Shown one piece after another: positions 8,601 through 16,925 of a stretch of DNA of 23,233 nt. Every line of letters begins with the position of its first letter. The stretch's first letter is position 1. Source of the stretch: Pelargonium nanum (Eukaryota > Streptophyta > Magnoliopsida > Geraniales > Geraniaceae); assembly GCA_036897485.1 (NCBI GenBank), contig JAYMTF010001476.1:1-23233 (forward strand). The letters are read 5' to 3'. The position numbers and the translations under genes are program-made. Below the pieces are notes generated by a model. It was not told the origin of the DNA, made no database searches, and saw only the letters and a program-made list of their open reading frames with translations.

Positions 8601-10406
8601 GTTACTCTCTGCCAACATAGCAAATTAAGCATCTTGCTGTTCAACTACTTTGATATCTTTAGCTTATTACTATGATTAAACCAAATAACAATGCTGCTAT
8701 AATAAATGATAGACTGTTTTGTTTGTATTACCAATATTGAGTGGAGCATGTTTGGTACCTATTATGTTAGGTTTTGTTACTGTCACATGTGCCACCAGTG
8801 AGAATGTCTAGAACCTATTCTTATCAGAGTTTTTGTTTTAACATCTTTTATTTAAAGCACTCAATAGAATAGATAGCTTCAAATCTTGTGAAATAAAGTT
8901 TAAAACTGGTAATCATGATGCGCATGGAGGTGTAATTTGAAAATACACTTGGAATAATAGAGAATTGAAGGGACATAAACTAGAAAGTGTAAACATGATC
9001 TTATTGAATCTTGCCAATTTTAGATGATCCAGTTTTAACTTGTTATAATTCCTAGTACGACCATTTGATACTAGTATCCCGAACTCCTGATTTTATTTTA
9101 TTTTTGCTGATTTAGGTTTTCAGTTCGCATTCTGCTGTTGCTTGTGCTGGCATGGATTACTGCACTTCTTTTTAATTCGATTATCATAGCTTTACCAATT
9201 ATTCTTGGACGTCCCACTTCAGAAACCATTTCTCGCCTTCCAATATTTCCTCCAAGCAAAACAGATGGTGATTCATCTGTACTGTTAAACTCACATTATT
9301 TTATCCTAGTGAAATGTAAAACTTAATATTCTCTCTCTCTCTCTCTCTATGTATTTGTGTGTGTTCCAGATATGGACACTTTATTCTTTGGAAGCTGCAT
9401 TACTGTGGGGGCTCTAAATGGCGCTCAGTATGCCATAGATCATGTCCAGAAAAGAAACATTGGGACTATTTTAAAACAGTCGAGGAAGTGGGGTGGCACT
9501 GCCCTCAAGAGTTTTGTTCCGTTGTCAATATTGGTAAGCAATTAATTTTTTTCTTTTCTTTCTTCCTATCTTAATTTATCATATTTTCTATGCCATTTCT
9601 TTATATTTCAGACTAACTGCAATATTATATATCTATATCTATATATGTATATGTATGCATATATTCACTTTTCAGATCTTTGTCATTCCGGTATTGAGTG
9701 GCCTGCTGTTTGACCTTACTGTGGTTGTGCCAATACGAGTGCCTTTGGATGAAAGCCCAGTTTTCGCATTGTTATTAGAGGACCTGCTGATTGGATGGTT
9801 ACTTCTTGCCATTTGTTTCTCGCTGGTGGGTACTCTTATCTTCATGATGTATGCTTTAAGATTAGTCATTTTCAATTACTACAATAATTGATCACAGTCC
9901 TTCTGCGTGTGAGTGCAACTCTCAGTTTGCTTTGCATAAGTTTTTCTTTACTAGATTCTTATGAAACTAAAGAACTGTGTATTTTGTGAAATTGAAACAA
10001 AGGACTTGCATTGTGGTCGCAGGTAATGGCAGATGACAAGGAGCTCTTTGTGGATAGAACTTGGCGGATGAATGTTGGGAGAGTGCTACACGGGAATTTC
10101 TTCCAACTAAGCGCCCACTGGATGCTACGTGAGATTGGGTTTCCCATCATGGGAAGATTGTTAACAGCTCTGTGTGTCCCGCACGTGTTTGCCAGATGCA
10201 TATTCCCCTTGCTCGGGTATCCTCTATCAGTGAACTCAGCTGTCTACCGATTTGCCTGGTTGAGCTGGCTTGCTCTCGGTTTCTTATTGTTCTGTGCAAA
10301 GATAATCTGTGCTCTGGTGATTAAGCTGCACGATTCAATTAGAGACGAACACTACAAAATTGGTCGGAGGCTCAAAAACTTTGGAGAAGACGCAAAACAA
10401 GGTTGA
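3864..10406 (+). CDS. DOA10/MARCH6-type ER E3 ubiquitin ligase, SUD1-like, copy A
   Basis: Likely an ER-membrane RING-CH ubiquitin ligase of the DOA10 family, whose Arabidopsis member SUD1/CER9 acts in ER-associated degradation and affects sterol and cuticular lipid metabolism. Nine exons: 3864-4157, 4549-5013, 6345-6959, 7063-7271, 7390-7728, 9116-9267, 9370-9533, 9676-9825, 10023-10406. They total 2,772 nt (923 aa), with GT-AG introns and no internal stop. The RING-CH is C54, C57, C71, C73, H81, C84, C97 and C100; the last pair spans intron 1. About 14 hydrophobic segments follow. Recognisable family blocks are VHQDCLL, FPFMCGLWLDVCT, HWIVGILY, MRVP-like IRVPLDESPVF, LCVPHVFAR and GYPLSVNSAVYRFAW. 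The C-terminus (IGRRLKNFGE) matches the conserved C-terminal element of DOA10 proteins. The protein is shorter than the ~1,100 aa I recall for SUD1: an acidic loop between membrane segments 2 and 3 is missing, and 41 codons present in copy B are absent from exon 3. It looks functional, not a pseudogene. Confidence 0.88.
4023..4554 (+). other. RING-CH (C4HC3) zinc finger of copy A, split by intron 1
   Basis: Spacing is C-x2-C, C-x-C, H-x2-C, C-x2-C. The first seven ligands lie in exon 1. The eighth cysteine (VCK) is the second codon of exon 2 at 4552-4554. This domain is expected to recruit an E2 on the cytosolic face of the ER. The residue before the second cysteine is Phe (C-R-F-C), where most MARCH-type RINGs have Ile. 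Confidence 0.9.
5539..6151. mobile_element. Stowaway-like MITE in intron 2 of copy A, interrupted
   Basis: The left terminus reads TTCCCCCAATCCCAAAATGA. The right terminus, reverse complemented, reads CTCCCTTCATCCCAAATTGA. Both continue with similar sequence into ACTTTCT, giving inverted repeats of roughly 33 bp. TA dinucleotides flank both ends (5537-5538 and 6152-6153), as expected for Tc1/mariner-derived Stowaway elements. Copy B has the same element at the same intron position but only about 268 bp long. The extra ~345 bp here is a nested insertion. A (TTC)n microsatellite lies at 5572-5592. Confidence 0.75.
5718..6062. mobile_element. Unclassified insertion nested in the copy A MITE
   Basis: This segment is absent from the MITE at the same site in copy B, so it arrived after the duplication or was removed from B. 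It starts near TGTTAAAGTGGTG and contains GTTCCACATTG, reminiscent of short LTR or TRIM-type elements. Two similar stretches, AAGCCCAAGCCATTGTATGT (from 5828) and AAGCCCAAGCCACTTTATGT (from 6025), lie near its middle and right end. I could not define a target-site duplication, so the edges and the class are uncertain. Confidence 0.45.
7990..8196 (+). other. Conserved open frame inside intron 5 of copy A (possible alternative exon)
   Basis: A 68-codon open frame (GTLVLYDGSMLEF near its start) lies in intron 5. The matching stretch in copy B aligns over about 200 bp without an indel and stops at the same place (YMSLFHF versus YMSLFQF). It follows an acceptor-like ttgcag at 8007-8012. Joining it to exon 5 in phase gives a stop after a few codons, so it is not part of the main product. 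Canonical SUD1 reads straight from exon 5 to exon 6 here. Function unknown; it could be a poison exon or an inherited gene fragment. Confidence 0.35.
8209..8275 (+). repeat. SINE-like fragment in intron 5 of copy A
   Basis: After an AACAACAAC stretch there is GTCGGGGTCGGCTACTTGAA followed by TCCTT. This resembles the GGGGTCGGCTACATGAATCC tail block found in several plant SINE families. A decayed version is present in copy B near 14992-15056, so it predates the duplication. Only the block is recognisable; I cannot delimit a full element. Confidence 0.4.
9330..9348. repeat. (CT)n microsatellite in intron 6 of copy A
   Basis: About nine CT units lie just upstream of the intron 6 acceptor, acting as part of its polypyrimidine tract. 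Copy B has a shorter run at the same place (15681-15694). Confidence 0.75.
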
Positions 10407-10734
10407 CAACTTATCAGAACTCGTCATCTGTAGCTCTACTTAGTTCTCATACACAAACTTTTGGGACACTAGCTTGCATTTTTGTGCTATAAGCTTCTGG
10501 TGCTGCTGCTTTCTGTAAATATGTACAGTGATACCAATATACCATCATGGAGCTTTATATTGTGAATATTCCCAGCTCAATATACGAAATTCAAATACAA
10601 TGACTGCGGGAAATTAAAATAAAATGCTATTGTTAAATTTGGTGTACCAATTCAACACACATTAGCAATTGTGTTCCCTCCTCTCTCTCTCTCTCTCTCT
10701 CTCTCTCCCCATGACCGTACAACCAAAAGGTTCA
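10407..10734 (+). other. 3' UTR of copy A and junction with copy B
   Basis: The first ~150 bases match the sequence downstream of the copy B stop codon and are probably 3' UTR. Homology to the copy A promoter begins again near 10660. There is therefore only about 100 bp of unshared DNA between the two duplication units. No gene is present. Confidence 0.6.
10679..10707. repeat. (CT)n microsatellite near the duplication junction
   Basis: About 13-14 CT units in the copy B upstream region, where copy A has only CTCCTCCTCC. It lies close to the left edge of homology between the units. Confidence 0.85.
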
Positions 10735-10952
10735 AAACCGTAAATGACGTCCACCTATATATGTGACGCACACATCACGACAAATCAGCCAGTTCGCGTG
10801 AGTCGCGTGACACTGACACCTCTTTCACTCTCCCTCTACCTCCTCCCTCTGCTCTGCTCTTCACAGTTCACACCACACCACGCAACCACACTACACCTCC
10901 TCCACTCCTACCGGTACCAGAACCTTAGGCTCCGGCCGTTCCTCTGGCGGCC
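10735..10952 (+). promoter_or_regulatory. Proximal promoter and 5' UTR of copy B, with fewer ACGT cores
   Basis: TGACGT (10745-10750) is kept. The site matching ACGTCA of copy A reads ACATCA, and the site matching the G-box CACGTG reads CGCGTG (10804-10809). A CTATATATG stretch at 10755-10763, absent from copy A, could serve as a TATA box. The start ATG at 10953 again sits in GCCATGG. Effects on expression are inferred. Confidence 0.5.
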
Positions 10953-13900
10953 ATGGAAGTAGTGGAGGAACCAGCAGGAACAGAGGGAGACGGCATTGTG
11001 GCTAGTCTCCGCTCAGAGCTTTCTCGCTCGACGTCTTCTTCCACGTCGGCCTCCGACGGCGAAATCTCTGGCGACTGGCAGTATGAAGAAGAGGATGTCA
11101 TCTGCAGGTTTTGTCATGGCCCCGGCGACTCCGACAACCCTCTCCGCTATCCATGCGCCTGTCGCGGCACCATCAAGTTTGTGCACCAGGACTGTCTTCT
11201 TGTCTGGCTCGATCTTCGCAAGATTTCGCATTGCGAGGTACTTCTCTTCACCACTTCCTCATGTTTCTTGCTCTGCTCTGTGTGGTTCGAACTTGTGGTT
11301 GCGATTTGAAACTTTGAAGTTGTTTCTTGAGGTTCTGGTTTGGGGTTTAAGTCTCAGTGTTGTTGAGATTTTGATTTTATTGCATAGTTATGTATGATGT
11401 TGATTACCTTTGTGGTGGAACGATTTAGTTATTTAATTTAAAATGAAGTAGAGCTGTTAGTATACACAGAGAATCTGGTGTGAACTGTATGACTCAACCT
11501 TCACTGAAGCTGCTGTAGGTCTTCAGCAGTCAGTTTTTATAGCTTACTTCAACTTTATTGCACAATGTTCCTATTATGATATGTACCTACCATTTCAGGT
11601 CTGCAAACAAGCTATTTCGTTTGTCCCTCTCTACGCCGAGAACACTCCAGCTAGGCTTTCTCCCAGGGAGTTTGTAATTGGGACTGCATTGATAGCATTC
11701 CGTGTGCTACTAGCTTTCCAGCTCTTGGCTTATTGTTGCTTTCTTTTCATGTTAGTCCCATGCACTACATTATGTCTTTGGGAGCTTTCTTTTGGGAGGA
11801 GTTTTGGTGATGCCAGGAGAGTATTACTGAGTTACTTATCTGTGTCAAATTTTATCGAAGGTAGTTTTCTTGGCTTTGGACTGTGCTCTGGAATAGCTAT
11901 CCTCTCTCTTGTGGCCATGTGTTTTAGGTTTACTTTTGTGCCTTTAAGGCTGTTGAGGAGGATAGGACAGGAGTTGGAGAGAATTGATGATAACAGAAAT
12001 GGTTTTAGCTTCATCCTTGTCAGCTTAGCCAGCTTAGCTTCTCGTCTTGCACTTGTTGTGAGTTCTCACTGTCCAATTTCTTCTTTCATGTTCCTAGTTA
12101 TTTTTGTTTTGTTTGTCTTTTATTATGATTATTCGGACTTTTTTACCTTTGACTTTTTATAATGAGTTTCTCTTGTAAACTAATGGTTATGGTTTCTCAT
12201 TTTTCTGGCCATGTTTGTGAAACACTTCAGTTTTGAGAGACATGTAATATAAAATTTGTGAATGCGATGAAAGGAGTTGGATTAGTTAGGAAAATAAAGC
12301 CAACTCTGTGGAGTGTACTTTTTTGGTTGGCCTTTCTCAATTCTGTAGATTAAAACTTCTCTATAAAACTGAGACAATGCGGTGAGAAATTAAACATGAT
12401 GAGAACAACACATATGCACCTGATAATTGTTTGTTTTATTGTCTAGTACTTACATCTACTGTATGAGAATGACTGATTTGAAATTTAATACTCCACCCGT
12501 CCCAAAATGAGTGTCTACTTTCTCTTCTCTTTTTTTGTTGCAAAAATTAAGGATAATTTTATTAGTGCTTAACTTTTCCTCATGTGCCCCTACATGGCTT
12601 TGTTAGTTTGTTGAAACAAACTCAATTGGTTTTAACTAACTTATCTTAGGGATCTTATTGGTAGTTCATTCATAACTAGCTCACTAAAAATAAAGTCTAG
12701 ACTTATTTTGGGACAATTTTTTTCGAGAAAGTGGACTCTTCATTTGGGATGGAGAGAGTAATTAATTTCATTGCAAGTTTGCTATTGAATTCTTGATCAC
12801 TAAAATGAGATGTAGGTCATCCTCAAAGGGTGTAAAACTGTAAGTATCCCCTTTAGTTAATGTACTTATTGTGTTTATGTTTCTGAATTCATATAATTAA
12901 TAGTTTATGGAAACTTTAGAAACTCGTATACATATGGGTTTTAATTGTAAGATTTGCAAATTAACTACGGTTCTCTTGCAGGTTCTTTCCATAAATATGG
13001 TTTTCATTGGTTGCCTGGTCTTTGTACCTTTTTGCATAGGGCGAATTGTATCTCTTCATCTGTCGGGGTCAGCTGCTCCATTAGTTACATTGGAAAATGC
13101 ATATACTTCTGTTGAGCCTTTGTCATCTGGAACTGATGGACAGAATATTTCCGGCCAGTTCTCAGGACTGGTGACAGAGATGTTCCATACGGGCAAAATT
13201 GCACTCGAAACTAGATTAAGTGCACAACTTTCAGCAAACCAGATAAACAATGAAATGGATGGAGTATTTGAACTGTCAGATGGTAATACTATTCTCATTG
13301 GATACATTGCTATACTGTCACTTATCTTGTTTCGCCTTGCAGTTTTATACTTGCCTCATTACGCAAGAAGTAGGCCTTCCACATGGAGGCAAATTCACAA
13401 TGCTATTGGAACAAAGGCATATGCAATTTTCTCTGCTCTATGGACATTTGTTGCTCTTCTTTGGCAAATTTCGACTGCAGTGAAAAGGCATTATTTGACC
13501 ATACTCAAAATTTCTTTGATATTGGGGATCAAAGTTGGTATATTTCCTTTGATGTGCGGCCTGTGGCTAAATGTCTGCACTCCAAGGATTTTTGGAGGGA
13601 CATTTTCTCTCCAGGTTGAATTCTTTGTCAATCTTCCTTTTGTATATTTGGTGCTTCACTGGATTGTTGGAATTTTCTACTTGCTGTATGTTTTTCTCCA
13701 TGTGGACCTTCTTCAAGTGGTATGAGTTATCCTATTTTATCAGGCCAAAGTATTTCATTGTCTCATTAATTATTCAAGTTTGGGAAATTTATTGACAATT
13801 CTGCTTATGCTTCTGGAAGGTGCTGCGTAATAGAGTTCTCTTTTTCCTTCCGAATGTAGCTAATACTAAACTTCTGATTCATGAATGGAGGAAGAGTGCT

Positions 13901-16818
13901 ATGCACCAGCATTTTTGCCACATTCTATTGTTTCTTGCTATTCATGGGAGCTTGATGGTTCTTCTAGTATTTTTACCCATCAAGCTAGCTGCATATTGTG
14001 AACCACCCATTTTCCCACTGTTTTTAAGGTAAGTTTCCAAAGATGAACACCTTCAATCATCCATAGCTTTCAATTTTTGGCATACACCCTTCTTGCATTT
14101 CGAATTCCACCTGTTATTAACAAACTGATGTGCACCTGTTATGCAGTACATCAAGAAGTGAATCTTTTGCTGCCAATCTGGTAGATAAGCTAGTTTTTCA
14201 TTTTGGATTACCATGTCTAGCTAGGTTGTTCTATCCATCAACGACGATGAAAGCACTTATACACACGTGGTTAACCGTCGTGGGTTCAGTACTTGGTTTA
14301 AATGAGTTCTTACTAGCTAAACCAGAGGGTCTTGGCATTCAGGCAAATGGGATAGTGGAGCCAGTTAGGCAGCATAGACCACATTATCCAGTTCTACTAG
14401 TTCTTGCTATTGTTGAAGGTTCAATTGTACAAACATGTGCACTGGCCGATGCTGATGTTGCAGAAGATAACAGTGATGACAAAAAGGATCATTATCAGTA
14501 AGTAATCATTGATAGTGCTACTATATTATAGCATCTAAACTATATCATGTTGGAAATGCTATATCTTTCTTGTCCTCTTTTACTTTGAACTTTGAAGCAA
14601 CATAGGTGGCAAACTTCTAAAATTCCCTGAACGCTCTGATCCTTCTAAACTTCTTAAATTATGTTGGAGAAGGATGAATTTTGATCTGGGCCCATGTTGT
14701 CATGAGCATGACCATGCAGGGAGAAAAATTATGATCCTTGACACGAAAATTTGTTGTATTCTCATGTGTGTCTTGTTTTGAGCTTTCAGGTACACTGGTT
14801 TTGTATGATGGTTCCATGTTAGAGTTCGTTGATATCTTGATATTTAGCTTGAGATTTGCATTAGGTTCATTATTGCAGACATACTTTTCTGTTAGAGCTG
14901 AATACAAAATAGTTAGTTGGGATTGTAGAGTGAATGCTCAGTGGCAAGTGTACATGTCATTATTCCAATTTTAATTATGGTCTGTTAGATAACAACAACA
15001 ATAACTAAGCAAGCAATTTTCCAAACAATGTCAGGGTTGGATCCATGAATCCTTTTGCAGAACTCTTTAGGATCTTATACTCACATTCTCCTCCTCCACT
15101 CAATCCTATCTAATATTATCTCCTTTGTCATTTATTGCATAATGAGATCTTACTTTTGAGGGTTCCTTTCTTTCGCAATGGTTGTAAGACTAGGTACGTT
15201 GAGCTCTCAAGACATGGTTGGACAATTGGTGGAGTTTATTATTTATTTATTTATTGTTAAGTCTTTACCATGATGCGCATGAAGGCGTAAAATTGAAAAT
15301 AGATTTGGAATAATGTGGATACTAAACAAACTGAAGGGGCTTAGACTATAAAATGTAAACATGATGTAATTGAATTTTGCCTATTTTAGATGATCCAATT
15401 TTAACTTATTAGAATCCCTTGTATGGCCATTTGATACTAGCATCTTGAACTCCTGTTTTTTTTAGGTTTTCATTTCGCATTCTGCTGTTGCTTGTGCTGG
15501 CGTTGATTACTGCCCTTCTTTTTAATTCGATCATCATAGCTTCACTATTCCTTCTCGGGCGTCCCATTTCAGAATTCATCTCTCGCTTTCCACTAACGGA
15601 TGGAAGCAATTTAGATGGTGATTCATCTCTACTATTAAATTCACCTTATTTTATCCTTTGGAAATGTAAAACTTAATATGCTCTCTCTCTCTCTTCCAGA
15701 TATAGATGCTTTACTCATTGGAAGCTGCATTATTGAGGCTGTTGTAATTGGAGCTCGGTATGCCGTTGAACATGTCCAGACAAGAAGAATTGGGACTCTT
15801 TTGAAACAGTTAAGGAAGTGGGGTGGCATTGTCCTCAAGAGTTCTGCTCCGTTGTCAATATTGGTAGGCATGTAATTATTTTTTTCTTCCCTGTTTCAGT
15901 TATCATATGTTCTGTATATTAGACTAACTGCAATATTATATATATGTATATATATTCACTCTTCAGATCTTTGTCATTCCGGTATTAAGTGGTTTGCTGT
16001 TTGACCTTACTGTGATTGTGCCAATACGGGTGCCTTTGGATGAAAGTCCAGTTTTGGTATTGTTATTAGAGGACCTGCTGATTGGATGGGTACTTCTTAC
16101 CATTTGGTCTGTGCTGGTGCGTACTCTTATCTTCATGATGTTTGCTTTAAGATTAGTCATTTTCAATTACTACAATAATTGAACATGGTCCTTCTGTGTG
16201 TGAGTGCGACTCTCAGTTTGCTTTGCATCAATTTAACTTTACTATATTCTTATGAAACTAAAGAACTGTGAACTTGGTGAAGCTGTCATCACTTTATGTT
16301 CTAACCACTAAAAAGAACTCAACTGGGTCCACATATTTCGGAGTTACTATATCGGTATTATGGTAGATATTGTTTCAAACAAAAGACTTGCATTGTCATC
16401 TGAATGCAACATTGTTTGGTCGCAGATATTGGCAGATACAATGGAGCTCTTTGTGGACAGAAGTTGGCGGTTGAATCTTGAGAAAGTGCTAAGCGATGAA
16501 TTCTTCAACCTAAGTGCCCTCTGGGTGCTGGGTGAGATTGTGTTTCCCATCATGGAAAAATTGTTGATAGCTCTGTGTGTCCCGCACGTGTTTGCCAGAT
16601 GCATATTCCCCATGTTCGGGTATCCCCTATCAGTCAACTCAGCTGTCTACCGATATGCCTGGTTGAGCTGGCTTGCCTTCGGTTTCTTATTGTTTTGTGT
16701 AAAGATGATCTGTGCTCTGATGATTAAGCTGCACGATTCAATCAGAGACGAACACTACAAAATTGGACAGACGCTCAAAAACTTTGGAGAAGACGGAAAA
16801 GAAGTGAAACAATGCTGA
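10953..16818 (+). CDS. DOA10/MARCH6-type ER E3 ubiquitin ligase, SUD1-like, copy B
   Basis: Tandem paralogue of copy A with the same predicted role as a polytopic ER ubiquitin ligase. Nine exons: 10953-11237, 11599-12057, 12982-13719, 13820-14028, 14147-14497, 15466-15617, 15700-15863, 15967-16116, 16426-16818. They total 2,901 nt (966 aa), GT-AG throughout, in one open frame. The RING-CH ligands are C51, C54, C68, C70, H78, C81, C94 and C97. Exon 3 keeps 41 codons (about 13159-13281, including LVTEMFHTG and FELSDGNT) that copy A lacks. This stretch resembles canonical SUD1 (LTEM... LSD), so copy B is the more ancestral form there. Exon 5 is four codons longer than in copy A. Hydrophobic segments, the IRVPLDESPV block, LCVPHVFAR and the NFGE C-terminal element are all present. 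Like copy A it lacks the long acidic loop between membrane segments 2 and 3. Exon and intron sizes are otherwise closely matched. I see no disabling lesion. Confidence 0.88.
11103..11604 (+). other. RING-CH (C4HC3) zinc finger of copy B, split by intron 1
   Basis: Same ligand spacing as copy A, with the first seven ligands in exon 1 and the last cysteine in exon 2. The motif C-R-F-C is kept. The stretch from the CAC pair through VHQDCLL is identical to copy A, which points to continued selection on the catalytic domain. Confidence 0.9.
12491..12758. mobile_element. Stowaway-like MITE in intron 2 of copy B
   Basis: About 268 bp, flanked by TA on both sides (12489-12490 and 12759-12760). The left terminus CTCCACCCGTCCCAAAATGA and the reverse complement of the right terminus, CTCTCTCCATCCCAAATGAA, form inverted repeats of about 33 bp ending in ACTTTCT. 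It is non-coding. Its position is homologous to the element in copy A, so it inserted before the duplication. Confidence 0.8.
14768..14974 (+). other. Conserved open frame inside intron 5 of copy B
   Basis: Counterpart of the intron 5 open frame in copy A, with the same length, no indels and the same stop position. It follows an acceptor-like tttcag at 14785-14790. Amino-acid differences are frequent, so selection on a protein is not obvious. As in copy A, splicing it to exon 5 would introduce a stop. Confidence 0.35.
15237..15256. repeat. (ATTT)n microsatellite in intron 5 of copy B
   Basis: Four to five TTTA units, at a point where copy B intron 5 is several hundred bases shorter than copy A. 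It may mark a deletion or slippage site. Confidence 0.6.
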
Positions 16819-16925
16819 CAACATATCAGAACTCTTCAACTGTGGCTCTACTTAGTTCTCAGACACACAAACTTCTGGAGGACTATACTTGCATATGTAC
16901 AGTGAATACCATCATAGAGCATTAC
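16819..16925 (+). other. 3' UTR of copy B
   Basis: Matches the sequence after the copy A stop codon (TTAGTTCTCA, then TGTACAGTGA and CCATCAT). Homology fades near 16925, marking the right edge of the duplicated unit. No canonical AATAAA is evident. Confidence 0.55.

Larger units (their letters stand above)
3613..10560 (+). repeat. Tandem duplication unit, copy A
   Basis: This segment is homologous to 10660-16925 across promoter, all nine exons, all eight introns and the 3' UTR. Left edge: ACATTAGCAATT then TTCCCTCCTC in both. Right edge: a shared TGTACAGTGA / CCATCAT stretch in the 3' UTR. Edges are judged by eye and may be off by tens of bases. Order and orientation are the same, so it is a direct tandem duplication with only about 100 bp between units. 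Confidence 0.85.
10660..16925 (+). repeat. Tandem duplication unit, copy B
   Basis: Second unit of the direct duplication, sharing promoter, nine exons, intron phases and 3' UTR with 3613-10560. Over 121 aligned residues of the last exon I counted 27 differences, so the copies are about 78% identical there. The duplication is not very recent, yet both frames are intact. Confidence 0.85.

Noticed and set aside
9826-9891. Read-through of exon 8 of copy A to the stop near 9891
   Set aside because: Using the donor at 9826 and acceptor at 10022 restores the canonical SUD1 order into the last exon. The same holds in copy B.
13056-13307. 83-codon minus-strand open frame over exon 3 of copy B
   Set aside because: Antisense shadow of the ligase exon with no family resemblance.
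3864-16818. Copies A and B as separate short genes or pseudogene fragments
   Set aside because: Individual open frames look fragmentary only because of introns. Joined at GT-AG sites they give single uninterrupted proteins that follow the DOA10-family order throughout.
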